The notes under the pieces: model-generated
Told to the model about the DNA's origin: nothing
The model's input: only the letters and a program-made list of their open reading frames with translations
Database searches by the model: none
Shown here: in pieces, positions 10,730-20,075 of the stretch
How positions within the stretch are numbered: position 1 is the stretch's first letter
Layout of the letters: every line of letters begins with the position of its first letter
Position numbers and translations under genes: made by a program
Source of the DNA: Pseudomonas sp. S04
GTDB taxonomy: Bacteria; Pseudomonadota; Gammaproteobacteria; Pseudomonadales; Pseudomonadaceae
Length of the DNA: 64,000 bases
Assembly: GCF_009834545.1 (NCBI RefSeq)
Contig: NZ_CP019427.1
Coordinates: 248,001-312,000, forward strand
Direction of reading: 5' to 3'

Positions 10730-11113
10730 CTATAGGACAGCGAATGTGCCTTGTGCTTTTGCGACCAGTTTGTCGCCTTGCATCACGTCGGCCTCGACCA
10801 CCAGCGTGCGCCGGCCCGGGTGCAGCACCCGGGCCGTGCACAGTACCTCGCCGTCCGAGACGGCGCGGATGTAGTTGATCTTGCACTCGATGGTCGCGCT
10901 CTGCTGGTCAAAGCCATGCACGCTGGAACAGGCCAGCCCCATGGCAATGTCCACCAGGCTGAACAGGGCCCCACCGTGCAGCTTGCCACCGCGATTGCGC
11001 AGCTCTGGCGCAAGGCCCAGGGCGACTTGCGCGACCCCGGTTTCCAGGCTGTGCAAACGGCAACCCAAGAGCTTGAAGAAGGCGCTTTCGGACAACCCGG
11101 CAGGGACCTCCAT
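10730..11113 (-). CDS. PaaI/YdiI-type hotdog thioesterase
   Basis: A 127-residue single-domain hotdog-fold protein. The motif LHGGALFSLVDIAMGLACSS is the PaaI/ComA-like thioesterase signature (HGG, then Asp/Glu on the central helix). Such enzymes hydrolyse acyl-CoA thioesters in the cytosol; the substrate is unknown. Its ATG overlaps the tex stop codon by one base (TGATG), so it is translationally coupled to tex. I recall the same pair in P. aeruginosa (PA5202-PA5201). Confidence 0.82.
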   Translation of the reverse strand: MEVPAGLSESAFFKLLGCRLHSLETGVAQVALGLAPELRNRGGKLHGGALFSLVDIAMGLACSSVHGFDQQSATIECKINYIRAVSDGEVLCTARVLHPGRRTLVVEADVMQGDKLVAKAQGTFAVL

Positions 11114-13437
11114 CAGCGTTTCTTCAATTGCTTGGCGTTGGCAAACAGCGACGCCATGGCGTTGTTGCTTGGCGCGGCCGCCGGGGTTTCCTTGCGCGGT
11201 GCGTTGTTCGAAGACTGGCGTGGAGCCGAGCCTGGACGTGCACCACGGGCACCGTCGATCTTCTCGCCGGGGGTGTCGCTCATGCGCATCGACAGGCCCA
11301 CGCGTTTACGCGGAATGTCGACTTCCATGACTTTGACCTTGACCACGTCACCGGCTTTCACCGCTTCCCGTGGGTCCTTGATGAACTTCTCGGAAAGCGC
11401 GGAGATATGCACCAAACCGTCTTGATGCACGCCGATATCCACAAATGCGCCGAAGTTGGTCACGTTGGTTACCACGCCTTCGAGGATCATCCCCAGTTGC
11501 AGGTCCTTGAGGTCTTCGACGCCTTCCTGGAACTCGGCGGTCTTGAACTCGGGACGCGGGTCGCGGCCAGGTTTTTCCAGCTCTTGCAGGATGTCGGTGA
11601 CGGTTGGCAGGCCGAAGGTTTCGTCGGTGTATTTCTTCGGGTCCAGGCGCTTGAGGAAGCTTGCGTCGCCAATCAGCGAGCGGATATCACGGTCGGTCTC
11701 AGCGGCAATGCGCTGTACCAGCGGATAGGCTTCCGGGTGCACCGCCGAGGAGTCCAGCGGGTTGTCGCCGTTCATTACACGCAGGAAACCGGCGGCCTGT
11801 TCGAAGGTTTTTTCTCCCAGGCGGGCGACCTTCTTCAGTGCGGCGCGGGTCTTGAATGCGCCGTGTTCGTCGCGGTGGCTGACGATGTTCTGCGCCAGGG
11901 TCGCGTTGAGGCCGGAGATGCGCGCCAGCAGCGCCACGGAGGCGGTGTTGACGTCGACCCCGACGGCGTTCACGCAGTCTTCGACTACCGCGTCCAGGCC
12001 GCGCGCAAGTTTCAACTGCGACACGTCGTGCTGGTACTGGCCGACGCCGATCGACTTCGGATCGATCTTCACCAGTTCCGCCAGCGGGTCCTGCAGGCGC
12101 CGGGCAATCGACACCGCGCCACGGATCGATACGTCCAGATCCGGGAATTCCTTGGAGGCCAGCTCCGAGGCCGAGTACACCGAAGCACCGGCTTCGGAGA
12201 CCATGACCTTGGTCATTTTCATCGCTGGGTATTTTTTGATCAGGTCGGCGGCCAGCTTGTCGGTTTCCCGGCTGGCGGTGCCGTTGCCGATGGCGATCAG
12301 GTCAACCGAGTGCTTGGCGCACAAGGCCGCCAGCACCGCGATGGTCTGGTCCCACTTGTTATGCGGCACGTGCGGGTAGACCGTGGCGTGGTCGAGCATC
12401 TTGCCGGTGGAGTCGACCACCGCGACCTTGCAGCCGGTGCGCAGGCCCGGGTCCAGGCCCAGGGTGGCGCGCGGGCCGGCCGGGGCGGCTAGCAGCAGGT
12501 CGTGCAGGTTGTGGGCAAAGACGTTGATGGCTTCGGTTTCGGCGCCGTCACGCAGCTCGCCCAGCAGATCGGTTTCCAGGTGGGTGTAGAGCTTGACCTT
12601 CCAGGTCCAGCGCACCACTTCGCCCAGCCATTTGTCGGCCGGGCGGTTCTGGTTGGCGATGCCGAATTGCTGGCCGATCATGCCTTCGCACGGGTGCATG
12701 GTGCCCGGCAGCTCGTCGCCGACTTTCAGCGCGGAGCTGAGGATGCCTTCGTTGCGGCCACGGAAAATTGCCAGCGCGCGGTGCGACGGCATGCTTTTGA
12801 GCGGTTCATCGTGTTCGAAGTAATCGCGGAACTTGGCGCCTTCCTCTTCCTTGCCGGCGATCACGCGGGCACTGAGAGTGGCTTCCTGCTTGAGGTAGCT
12901 GCGCAACTTGTCGAGCAGGTTGGCGTCTTCGGCGAAGCGCTCCATGAGGATGTACTTGGCGCCTTCGAGGGCCGCCTTGACGTCGGCCACGCCTTTCTCG
13001 GCATCGACGAAGCGCGCGGCTTCGGCGTCTGGCGCGAGGGTCGGGTCGTTGAACAGGCCGTCGGCCAGTTCGCCGAGGCCGGCTTCCAGGGCGATCTGGC
13101 CCTTGGTGCGGCGCTTCTGCTTGTACGGCAGGTACAGGTCTTCGAGGCGGGTCTTGGTGTCGGCGAGCTTGATGTCACGCTCGAGTGCCGGGGTCAGCTT
13201 GCCTTGCTCCTGGATGCTGGCCAGGATGCTGATGCGCCGTTCGTCGAGTTCTCGCAGGTAGCGCAGGCGCTCTTCCAGGTGTCGCAACTGGATGTCATCG
13301 AGGCTGCCGGTCACTTCTTTCCGGTAGCGGGCGATGAAGGGCACTGTGGAGCCTTCATCGAGTAGCGCGACGGCCGCTTCGACCTGTTGTGGGCGGACAC
13401 CGAGTTCCTCGGCGATGCGGCTGTTGATGCTGTCCAT
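11113..13437 (-). CDS. tex: Tex, S1-domain transcription accessory protein
   Basis: About 774 residues, a conserved nucleic-acid-binding protein linked to transcription. Domains in order are N-terminal helical regions with [15 protein letters not shown] near residue 40, a YqgF/RNase H-like domain with [19 protein letters not shown], helix-hairpin-helix segments ([20 protein letters not shown]), and a C-terminal S1 domain ([20 protein letters not shown]). The C-terminal tail is low-complexity and rich in Arg, Pro, Ser and Asn. The start is ATG at 13437 with AGGTGG upstream, giving [14 protein letters not shown]. Confidence 0.95.
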   Translation of the reverse strand: MDSINSRIAEELGVRPQQVEAAVALLDEGSTVPFIARYRKEVTGSLDDIQLRHLEERLRYLRELDERRISILASIQEQGKLTPALERDIKLADTKTRLEDLYLPYKQKRRTKGQIALEAGLGELADGLFNDPTLAPDAEAARFVDAEKGVADVKAALEGAKYILMERFAEDANLLDKLRSYLKQEATLSARVIAGKEEEGAKFRDYFEHDEPLKSMPSHRALAIFRGRNEGILSSALKVGDELPGTMHPCEGMIGQQFGIANQNRPADKWLGEVVRWTWKVKLYTHLETDLLGELRDGAETEAINVFAHNLHDLLLAAPAGPRATLGLDPGLRTGCKVAVVDSTGKMLDHATVYPHVPHNKWDQTIAVLAALCAKHSVDLIAIGNGTASRETDKLAADLIKKYPAMKMTKVMVSEAGASVYSASELASKEFPDLDVSIRGAVSIARRLQDPLAELVKIDPKSIGVGQYQHDVSQLKLARGLDAVVEDCVNAVGVDVNTASVALLARISGLNATLAQNIVSHRDEHGAFKTRAALKKVARLGEKTFEQAAGFLRVMNGDNPLDSSAVHPEAYPLVQRIAAETDRDIRSLIGDASFLKRLDPKKYTDETFGLPTVTDILQELEKPGRDPRPEFKTAEFQEGVEDLKDLQLGMILEGVVTNVTNFGAFVDIGVHQDGLVHISALSEKFIKDPREAVKAGDVVKVKVMEVDIPRKRVGLSMRMSDTPGEKIDGARGARPGSAPRQSSNNAPRKETPAAAPSNNAMASLFANAKQLKKR

Positions 13438-13798
13438 AAAACCACCTGACAAATTGTGAAAGCAGGCTCGCGGGCGCAGTGACTAGGCCCGGCGAGTCTG
13501 GTTGAGCGGCCTGGCCTGCGCCGCTACCTGGATCAAAAGGCATCCCATTGACCCGTGAAATCGAAAAATTACTGCCCGGCGCGGAAAAATAAAAAGCCGC
13601 CACAGACGGTAACGATCTGACGTTGCCTGACACAAAAGGCCGCGCATTATAACCAGCGTTCCGCGCTTCGGGGGCTAAAGCAACCTGTAGGCACAATGCC
13701 TGTATCGCTGGCGGTAGAGGAAAAATCTGCTAACAATGCACACGGTGCGTATAACGGCAGCTACGCCATAATGCGCGCCGAGATCAAAGGAGCATCCA
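13438..13798. other. Intergenic region between tex and ompR
   Basis: About 360 bases between divergent genes, expected to hold both promoters. For ompR, TTGCCT at 13623 and TTATAA at 13647 with an 18-base spacer form a weak sigma-70-like candidate. No open frame with a ribosome site and no RNA gene was seen. Confidence 0.4.
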
Positions 13799-14539
13799 AT
13801 GAGCAGCACTGCACAAACTGCTGAAGGCGAAAAAATTCTAATCGTTGACGACGATCCGGGGCTCAGCAGCCTGCTGGAACGTTTTTTCGTCAGCAAGGGC
13901 TACCGTGCCCGCGCCGTACCGAACACCGAACAGATGGATCGTCTGCTGGCCCGTGAAGTGTTCAACCTGGTCGTCCTCGACCTGATGCTGCCCGGTGAAG
14001 ACGGCCTGACCGCCTGCCGCCGCCTGCGTGGCGCGAACAACCAGATCCCGATCATCATGCTCACCGCCAAGGGCGACGAGCTGAGCCGCATCAAGGGCCT
14101 GGAGCTGGGAGCCGATGATTACCTGGCCAAGCCGTTCAATCCGGACGAGCTGATGGCGCGCGTCAAGGCGGTCCTGCGCCGTCAGTCGACACCGGTGCCG
14201 GGCGCGCCGGGCAGCGAAGACGAAAGCGTGAGCTTCGGTGACTACGAGCTGTCATTGGCCACCCGCGAACTCAAGCGCGGCGATGAAGTACACATGCTCA
14301 CCACGGGTGAGTTCGCGGTCCTCAAGGCGCTGGTGATGAACGCGCGCCAGCCGCTGACCCGCGACAAACTGATGAATCTGGCCCGTGGCCGCGAATGGGA
14401 TGCCCTGGAGCGTTCCATCGATGTACAGATCTCCCGCTTGCGCCGGATGATCGAACCCGACCCTTCCAAGCCACGTTACATCCAGACTGTCTGGGGTGTG
14501 GGCTACGTGTTCGTTCCGGACGGCACTGCGACCAAGTGA
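13799..14539 (+). CDS. ompR: OmpR-family response regulator (AmgR-like)
   Basis: A cytosolic DNA-binding response regulator of 246 residues. The receiver domain (about 10-125) has the acidic pocket ILIVDDDPG, the phosphorylation site Asp61 in VVLDLMLPGEDG, and the Thr/Lys pair in IIMLTAKGD. A winged-helix effector domain follows (about 140-240; DKLMNLARGREWDALERSID). It is followed by the matching kinase gene. The locus corresponds to AmgR/AmgS of P. aeruginosa, which controls the envelope-stress response to aminoglycosides. A strong AAAGGAG lies before the ATG. Confidence 0.93.
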   Translation: MSSTAQTAEGEKILIVDDDPGLSSLLERFFVSKGYRARAVPNTEQMDRLLAREVFNLVVLDLMLPGEDGLTACRRLRGANNQIPIIMLTAKGDELSRIKGLELGADDYLAKPFNPDELMARVKAVLRRQSTPVPGAPGSEDESVSFGDYELSLATRELKRGDEVHMLTTGEFAVLKALVMNARQPLTRDKLMNLARGREWDALERSIDVQISRLRRMIEPDPSKPRYIQTVWGVGYVFVPDGTATK

Positions 14540-14550
14540 TCAGTCATTTG

Positions 14551-14635
14551 TAGGAGCGAATCGACCGGATAGTGCGTTATCCGGTTGATTCGTGATCCGC
14601 AACTCTGCGAGTCTCTCTCGCTCCTGCAAAGTGTG
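14551..14635. repeat. Large stem-loop in the ompR-envZ spacer
   Basis: CGAATCGACCGGATA at 14557-14571 and TATCCGGTTGATTCG at 14578-14592 form a 15-base stem with a six-base loop and one G-U pair as RNA. An outer pair, TAGGAGCGA and TCGCTCCTGC, extends the structure to about 14632. It fills the 108-base gap between the two coding regions and may be a diverged REP-like element. There is no T-run, so it is not a classical terminator. Confidence 0.6.
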
Positions 14636-14647
14636 TAGCTGTGTCCT

Positions 14648-15961
14648 ATGAAAACCCCTGTGTGGTTCCCTCAGAGTTTCTTCTCCCGCACCCTCTGGCT
14701 GGTGCTGATCGTCGTGCTTTTTTCCAAGGCGCTGACCCTGGTTTATCTACTGATGAACGAGGACGTGCTGGTGGATCGTCAGTACAGCCACGGTGTCGCC
14801 CTGACACTGCGCGCGTACTGGGCCGCCGACGAAACCAACCGAGCTGAAATTGCCGACTCCGTCGGATTGATCCGTGTGGTCGGCGCTGGCGTGCCCGACG
14901 GTGAGCAGCATTGGCCCTACAGTGAAATCTACCAACGGCAGATGCAGGCCGAACTGGGTGGTGACACCGAAGTGCGCCTGCGCATGCACGCACCGCCAGC
15001 GCTCTGGGTGCGGGCGCCGAGCCTGGGCGATGGCTGGCTGAAAGTGCCGCTGTACCCGCATCCGCTGCGGGGCCAGAAAATCTGGAGCGTGCTGGGTTGG
15101 TTCCTCGCCATCGGACTGTTATCCACCGCCTCGGCGTGGATCTTCGTCAGCCAGCTCAACCAGCCCCTCAAGCGCCTGGTGGATGCCGCGCGGCAACTGG
15201 GGCAGGGCCGCAGCGTGCGGCTGCCGATCAGCGACACGCCCAGCGAGATGGCCGAAGTGTATCGGGCCTTCAACCAGATGGCCGAGGATGTCGAGCAGGC
15301 AGGGCGTGAGCGTGAGTTGATGCTGGCGGGGGTGTCCCATGACCTGCGTACGCCCCTGACCCGCTTGCGCCTATCGCTGGAGCTGATGGGCGGCCACAAC
15401 GACCTGACGGACGACATGGTGCGCGACATCGAGGACATGGACGCGATTCTCGACCAGTTCCTGGCATTCATTCGTGATGGTCGCGACGAGTCGGTGGAGG
15501 AGGTCGACCTGAGCGACCTGGTGCGTGAAGTGGCGGCGCCCTACAACCAGAACGAAGAACGCGTGCGCCTGCGCCTGGAGCCGATCCAACCGTTTCCGCT
15601 GCGTCGGGTATCGATGAAGCGCCTGCTGAACAACCTGATCGGCAACGCCTTGCATCACGCTGGCAGCGATGTCGAGGTGGCGGCTTACGTCTCGGGGGAT
15701 GTCAGCGCGCCGTACGTGGTGCTGAGTGTCATGGATCGCGGGGCCGGCATCGATCCGGCGGAGCTGGAGGCGATCTTCAACCCGTTCACCCGCGGCGACC
15801 GTGCCCGGGGCGGCAAGGGCACCGGGTTGGGGTTGGCCATCGTCAAGCGCATCGCGTCGATGCATGGCGGCAATGTCGAACTGCGCAACCGCTCCGGTGG
15901 TGGCCTGGAGGCGCGGGTGCGGTTGCCGTTGGGGTTGATGTTGCCTCGGGATGCGGTTTGA
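14648..15961 (+). CDS. envZ: EnvZ-family sensor histidine kinase (AmgS-like)
   Basis: An inner-membrane sensor kinase of 437 residues that should phosphorylate the upstream regulator. It has membrane segments at about 15-36 and 146-168 with a ~110-residue periplasmic sensor between them, a HAMP linker to about 220, and the H-box GVSHDLRTPLTRL with phosphorylated His231. The ATPase domain has NLIGNALHHAG (N box), MDRGAGIDP (G1) and GKGTGLGLAIVKR (G2). No strong ribosome site precedes the ATG, and the spacer holds a large hairpin, so kinase output may be set below that of the regulator. Confidence 0.92.
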   Translation: MKTPVWFPQSFFSRTLWLVLIVVLFSKALTLVYLLMNEDVLVDRQYSHGVALTLRAYWAADETNRAEIADSVGLIRVVGAGVPDGEQHWPYSEIYQRQMQAELGGDTEVRLRMHAPPALWVRAPSLGDGWLKVPLYPHPLRGQKIWSVLGWFLAIGLLSTASAWIFVSQLNQPLKRLVDAARQLGQGRSVRLPISDTPSEMAEVYRAFNQMAEDVEQAGRERELMLAGVSHDLRTPLTRLRLSLELMGGHNDLTDDMVRDIEDMDAILDQFLAFIRDGRDESVEEVDLSDLVREVAAPYNQNEERVRLRLEPIQPFPLRRVSMKRLLNNLIGNALHHAGSDVEVAAYVSGDVSAPYVVLSVMDRGAGIDPAELEAIFNPFTRGDRARGGKGTGLGLAIVKRIASMHGGNVELRNRSGGGLEARVRLPLGLMLPRDAV

Positions 15962-15982
15962 CAGCTGAAAAGATTGCAGCCT

Positions 15983-16019
15983 GAAAAGATCGCAGCTCCT
16001 GCAGGGGCTGCGATCTTTT
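15983..16019. terminator. Bidirectional terminator between envZ and rimK
   Basis: AAAAGATCGCAGC and GGCTGCGATCTTTT form a stem with A- and T-rich ends, lying between the convergent envZ and rimK genes. It can serve both. Confidence 0.85.
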
Positions 16020-16022
16020 GGT

Positions 16023-16928
16023 TTAGCCCTTGCCTTTGGTCCGGGTCATGTTCGGTCCACCGTTCTTCTCCAGATGCTGGATGATCATCCCCGCCACGTC
16101 CTTGCTGGTGGTGGTTTCGATCCCTTCCAGGCCCGGTGAGGAGTTCACTTCCATCACCAGCGGTCCGTGGTTGGAGCGCAGGATGTCGACGCCGGCCACC
16201 GCCAGGCCCATGACCTTGGCCGCGCGCAGTGCCGTCATGCGTTCTTCCGGGGTGATCTTGATCAGGCTGGCGCTGCCGCCACGATGCAGGTTGGAGCGGA
16301 ACTCGCCTGGCTTGGCCTGACGCTTCATCGCCGCAATCACCTTGTCGCCGACCACGAAGCAGCGGATGTCCGCGCCACCGGCTTCCTTGATGTATTCCTG
16401 GACCATGATGTTCTGCTTGAGGCCCATGAACGCCTCGATCACCGACTCGGCGGCGGTCGCTGTTTCGCATAGCACCACGCCGATGCCCTGCGTCCCTTCC
16501 AGCACTTTGATCACCAGGGGCGCGCCATTGACCATGTCGATCAAGTCAGGGATGTCGTCCGGCGAGTGGGCAAAACCGGTGACCGGCAGGCCGATGCCAC
16601 GGCGTGACAGCAACTGCAACGAGCGCAGTTTGTCCCGCGAGCGGGCAATCGCCACCGACTCGTTGAGCGGGAACACGCCCATCATTTCGAACTGGCGCAA
16701 CACCGCGCAACCATAAAAGGTCACCGACGCGCCGATCCGCGGGATCACGGCGTCGAACCCTTCCAGGGGTTTGCCGCGGTAGTGGATCTGCGGCTTATGG
16801 CTGGCAATGTTCATATAGGCGCGCAGGGTATCGATCACCACCATCTCATGGCCGCGTTCGGTCCCGGCTTCAACCAAACGACGAGTGGAATACAGACGCG
16901 GGTTCCGCGACAGCACAGCGATCTTCAT
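16023..16928 (-). CDS. rimK: RimK, alpha-L-glutamate ligase acting on ribosomal protein S6
   Basis: An ATP-grasp ligase of 301 residues that adds glutamates to the C-terminus of ribosomal protein S6. It starts [20 protein letters not shown], as RimK proteins do. Visible parts are [20 protein letters not shown] (ATP-binding loop), the metal-binding end [14 protein letters not shown], and a basic tail. Its ATG overlaps the rimB stop by four bases, so the two are translated as a coupled pair. Pseudomonas RimK alters the proteome and behaviour through ribosome modification. Confidence 0.93.
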   Translation of the reverse strand: MKIAVLSRNPRLYSTRRLVEAGTERGHEMVVIDTLRAYMNIASHKPQIHYRGKPLEGFDAVIPRIGASVTFYGCAVLRQFEMMGVFPLNESVAIARSRDKLRSLQLLSRRGIGLPVTGFAHSPDDIPDLIDMVNGAPLVIKVLEGTQGIGVVLCETATAAESVIEAFMGLKQNIMVQEYIKEAGGADIRCFVVGDKVIAAMKRQAKPGEFRSNLHRGGSASLIKITPEERMTALRAAKVMGLAVAGVDILRSNHGPLVMEVNSSPGLEGIETTTSKDVAGMIIQHLEKNGGPNMTRTKGKG

Positions 16929-17407
16929 GCAACACCTGTGGAGGAGAGAGTGGACACCGGGAACACCGGCTTGTCTTGAACGTACTTGATGCCGGGATTG
17001 ACCACCAACTGGCCGTCGATCAGGGCCTTGGAACCGAGGAGCAAGCGATAACGCATGGACTTGCGGCAGGCGAGGGTGAACTCGACTCGCCAGACCCGAT
17101 CACCGAGTGCCAGGGTGGTGCTGATCACGTAGCGCACCTGCGCGTGACCATTGGAGCTCTTGATGGTTTTTCGTGTCACCAGCGGCGCTTCACAGCGACG
17201 GTGGCGCAACTGCACCACCGTGCCCAGGTGCGCGGTAAACCGCACCCACTTCTCGCCATCGCGCTCGAACGGCTCGATCTCGGTGGCGTGCAGGCTGGAG
17301 GTGCTGGCACCGGTGTCGATTTTCGCACGCAGGCCCGCAACTCCCAGATCAGGGAGCGCCACCCACTCGCGCAGACCGACAACGGTCAAATGGTCAAATG
17401 TCTTCAA
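16925..17407 (-). CDS. rimB: RimB, retropepsin-like (ATP-dependent zinc protease family) protein
   Basis: A 160-residue protein of the family annotated as ATP-dependent zinc protease and resembling single-domain aspartic proteases. The motif [14 protein letters not shown] at about 28-41 carries the Asp-Thr-Gly triad, followed by a beta-rich core ending [18 protein letters not shown]. In Pseudomonas, RimB is reported to process glutamated S6 and is encoded with RimK, as here by a four-base overlap. I could not identify a rimA gene upstream. Confidence 0.82.
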   Translation of the reverse strand: MKTFDHLTVVGLREWVALPDLGVAGLRAKIDTGASTSSLHATEIEPFERDGEKWVRFTAHLGTVVQLRHRRCEAPLVTRKTIKSSNGHAQVRYVISTTLALGDRVWRVEFTLACRKSMRYRLLLGSKALIDGQLVVNPGIKYVQDKPVFPVSTLSSTGVA

Positions 17408-17627
17408 ATGTGCTCAACCGGTGAGATACCCGCTCGCACCGCAACGCGGTCGAATGGGCGGTATTCACGCAGAATAGTGGTTAAAAGGCGACAGATATCT
17501 ACAGCCCGGATTGCCGCTCCTCGGATGCGGCCTGAGGAGGTGGGGCATTGTATGCTGCGGCGGTGAAATTCATGGCATGACAGAAACGGTAGTACAGTTC
17601 AGAAATATTTCAGAATGAGGAAAACCC

Positions 17628-18032
17628 ATGGCACAAAAAAGCGAAGAGGACGACAAAGTCCGTCTCGATAAGTGGTTGTGGGCGGCGCGCTTTTACAAAA
17701 CCCGCGCGCTGGCCAAGGCCGCCATCGAGAGTGGCAAGGTGCATTGTCGAGGTGAGCGCTGCAAGCCAGGCAAGGAGCCGCGCGTCGGTGACGAGTTACA
17801 GATCCGCATCGGATTTGAAGAACGCACGGTGGTGGTCCAGGCGCTATCGATTGTTCGGCGCGGCGCCCCAGAGGCCCAGGCGCTGTACGCGGAGACCGAC
17901 GCCAGTATCGTCAAGCGCGAGAATGCCGCGGCACTGCGCAAGGCCGGCGCCCTGAGTGTCACTACCGACGGCAAGCCGAGCAAGAAACAGCGCCGTGACC
18001 TGTTCAAGTTTCACGGCAGCAGCCACGAATAG
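17628..18032 (+). CDS. hslR: Hsp15, S4-domain ribosome-associated heat shock protein
   Basis: A 134-residue RNA-binding protein of the Hsp15 family, which rescues stalled 50S subunits still carrying nascent-chain tRNA. The S4 domain occupies about residues 10-70 (VRLDKWLWAARFYKTRALAK, then ESGKVHCRGERCKPGKEPRV). The C-terminal tail is basic (KPSKKQRRDLFKFHG), as in E. coli HslR. AGGAAAACCC lies just before the ATG. Confidence 0.92.
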   Translation: MAQKSEEDDKVRLDKWLWAARFYKTRALAKAAIESGKVHCRGERCKPGKEPRVGDELQIRIGFEERTVVVQALSIVRRGAPEAQALYAETDASIVKRENAAALRKAGALSVTTDGKPSKKQRRDLFKFHGSSHE

Positions 18033-18038
18033 CGGACC

Positions 18039-18068
18039 AAGGATTGCCACCTGCAGGTGGCGATCCTT
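18039..18068. terminator. Hairpin between convergent hslR and PAP2 genes
   Basis: AAGGATTGCCACC and GGTGGCGATCCTT pair with a four-base loop, giving a strong stem. There is no T-run, so it may act as an mRNA 3'-end stabiliser as much as a terminator. Confidence 0.55.
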
Positions 18069-18083
18069 GCGGCGATGATTCAA

Positions 18084-18893
18084 TCAGTTGGCAGGTACAT
18101 TTCGCACGACGCTCATCCGCGAAACCACCGGCAACTGGCCCAGTAACTTGAAAAGTGGCGCGGTCAGCCGCATAAAGAACTCCGACGCCCTGGCAGCGAA
18201 CGGCGTGTAGTAACCCCAGCCCAATGCCCAGACCGCCAGCAGCATACCGCCGATGTAATCGTCCTGGCCCCAGTGGGCGCCAGCTACCAGGCGCGGCAGC
18301 ATGAACAGCAGGGCCAGGCTCCAGACCGTCAGCCATTGCCCCAGGGTACGGCTGAACAGGCTCATGAACAGTGCCCAGATAATCAGCACCGAGGCATGGT
18401 CCCCGGGAAAGCTCTGGCTGGAACGGTCCTTGAGTTCCCAGGTCTTTTCCAGGCCCGGGAAGTAGTCGCTCATCTGCACCGCGCCGGCGATCACCATCGA
18501 CGGGCTCTGGTGTTGCCAGCCAAGGTGCGCGGCGACTTTGGAGAACAGGGTACGGATCACCAGCATCAGCAACAGAATGGCGAAGAAGCCAAAAAAAGCG
18601 CGGCGCACATCGCCGGCCTTGAACACCCAGTTGCCGCGAATCAGCAGCGCCAGCAGGATCACCCCGACCACCGCGTCAAAGGGTCTCAGGCTGGCAACCG
18701 CCCAGATGTGCAGCCAGGTTGGATTGGTCGCCAGGGGGTCATTGAGTAAATGAAAAAGCCACTCGTCGAAAATCACACACAGCATCTGTCCCGCGGGCCA
18801 TAACCAGAAACCCAGCAGGGCCAGCGGGACTAAATTACACAGCGTCAATCGGCCGAGGTCCCACCTTGCTTGGAACAGACTCGGATTGTTCAT
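18084..18893 (-). CDS. PAP2-family phosphatase, integral membrane
   Basis: About 269 residues with several membrane helices. The PAP2 signature is present: KDRSSQSFPGDHASVL (SxxxGDH-type motif) and RLVAGAHWGQDDYIGG (RxxxxxHxxxD), with the catalytic histidines facing the periplasm. Such enzymes dephosphorylate lipid phosphates such as undecaprenyl or phosphatidylglycerol phosphate, or lipid A. The start is ATG at 18893 with GGGAGG upstream; an extended frame to 18965 has no ribosome site. It is divergent from hslO. Confidence 0.82.
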   Translation of the reverse strand: MNNPSLFQARWDLGRLTLCNLVPLALLGFWLWPAGQMLCVIFDEWLFHLLNDPLATNPTWLHIWAVASLRPFDAVVGVILLALLIRGNWVFKAGDVRRAFFGFFAILLLMLVIRTLFSKVAAHLGWQHQSPSMVIAGAVQMSDYFPGLEKTWELKDRSSQSFPGDHASVLIIWALFMSLFSRTLGQWLTVWSLALLFMLPRLVAGAHWGQDDYIGGMLLAVWALGWGYYTPFAARASEFFMRLTAPLFKLLGQLPVVSRMSVVRNVPAN

Positions 18894-18993
18894 AAAATGC
18901 CTCCCATGGCGATAAATCACGCACCAAAATAGTGCGAGAAGCTGATTTTCGGCCCTTGCACACATTTTGTCATCACTTCAGATACCCAGACCT

Positions 18994-19896
18994 ATGACTG
19001 ATCTACCGGATACCGACTACACCCAGCGCTTCATTTTTGATGACAGCGATACCCGTGGCGAACTGGTTGCGCTGGAGCGCAGCTATGCCGAAGTCCTCGC
19101 CAAACACCCCTACCCGGAGCCGGTGGCGCAGATGCTTGGCGAGCTGATGGCGGCTGCGTCGCTGTTGGTCGGCACCTTGAAGTTCGATGGTTTGCTGATC
19201 CTTCAGGCGCGTTCCGAAGGCCCGGTGCCGCTCTTGATGATCGAGTGCTCGAGCGAGCGGGAAATCCGTGGCCTGGCGCGTTACGAAGCCGACCAGATCG
19301 CCCCTGATGCGACCCTGGCGGACATGATGCCCAATGGCGTCCTGGCTCTGACTGTCGACCCGACCCAGGGCCAGCGGTATCAGGGCATCGTCGATCTTGA
19401 TGGTGCGACCCTGTCGGAATGCTTCACTAATTACTTCGTCATGTCCCAACAGGTCGGTACCCGCTTCTGGCTGCATGCCGATGGCCGTCGGGCTCGTGGT
19501 CTGCTGCTGCAGCAACTGCCCGCCGACCGCCTGAAAGACGACGAAGAACGTGCCGCCAGTTGGCAGCACATCACGGCGCTGGGTAGCACCCTGACCGCCG
19601 ATGAGTTGCTCAGTCTGGACAACGAAACCGTGCTGCACCGTCTCTACCACGAAGAGCAGGTGCGCCTGTTTGATGTGCAGAAATTGCGTTTTCGTTGCAG
19701 CTGTTCCCGCGAGCGTTCCGGCAACGCCCTGGTCAGCCTCGGCCTGGAAGATGCCCAGGCGTTGGTCGTCGAACATGGCGGCAATATCGAGATCGATTGC
19801 CAGTTCTGCAACCAACGCTACCTGTTCGACTCGGCCGATATCGGCCAATTGTTCGCCGGTGCGGGTGTGGATACGCCGTCAGATACTCGTCACTAA
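18994..19896 (+). CDS. hslO: Hsp33 redox-activated chaperone
   Basis: A 300-residue cytosolic holdase switched on by oxidation and unfolding. The redox switch is visible at the C-terminus: [10 protein letters not shown] (CXC) and later [10 protein letters not shown] (CXXC), which bind one zinc when reduced. The start is the ATG giving [15 protein letters not shown]. As in other Pseudomonas, it lies just upstream of pckA. Confidence 0.94.
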   Translation: MTDLPDTDYTQRFIFDDSDTRGELVALERSYAEVLAKHPYPEPVAQMLGELMAAASLLVGTLKFDGLLILQARSEGPVPLLMIECSSEREIRGLARYEADQIAPDATLADMMPNGVLALTVDPTQGQRYQGIVDLDGATLSECFTNYFVMSQQVGTRFWLHADGRRARGLLLQQLPADRLKDDEERAASWQHITALGSTLTADELLSLDNETVLHRLYHEEQVRLFDVQKLRFRCSCSRERSGNALVSLGLEDAQALVVEHGGNIEIDCQFCNQRYLFDSADIGQLFAGAGVDTPSDTRH

Positions 19897-20075
19897 AACG
19901 TTTCAGCGCAGGTAAATTCACTGCTTTGTTCCGGATTAACGCCGTACTGACGGGAGGACCCTACTCTTTTCAGGCTTTTCTGGCATAATCCGGCCCACTT
20001 TTTTCGCGGTAGTAGTGCGGGACTTTCTACTACAAAACGTTCGGAGCACTCGGCCACTGGCCGACGGGGAACCTC

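Noticed and set aside
17500..17590. A 24-codon frame upstream of rimB considered as rimA
   Set aside because: It overlaps the probable promoter region, has no convincing ribosome site, and I could not match it to RimA.
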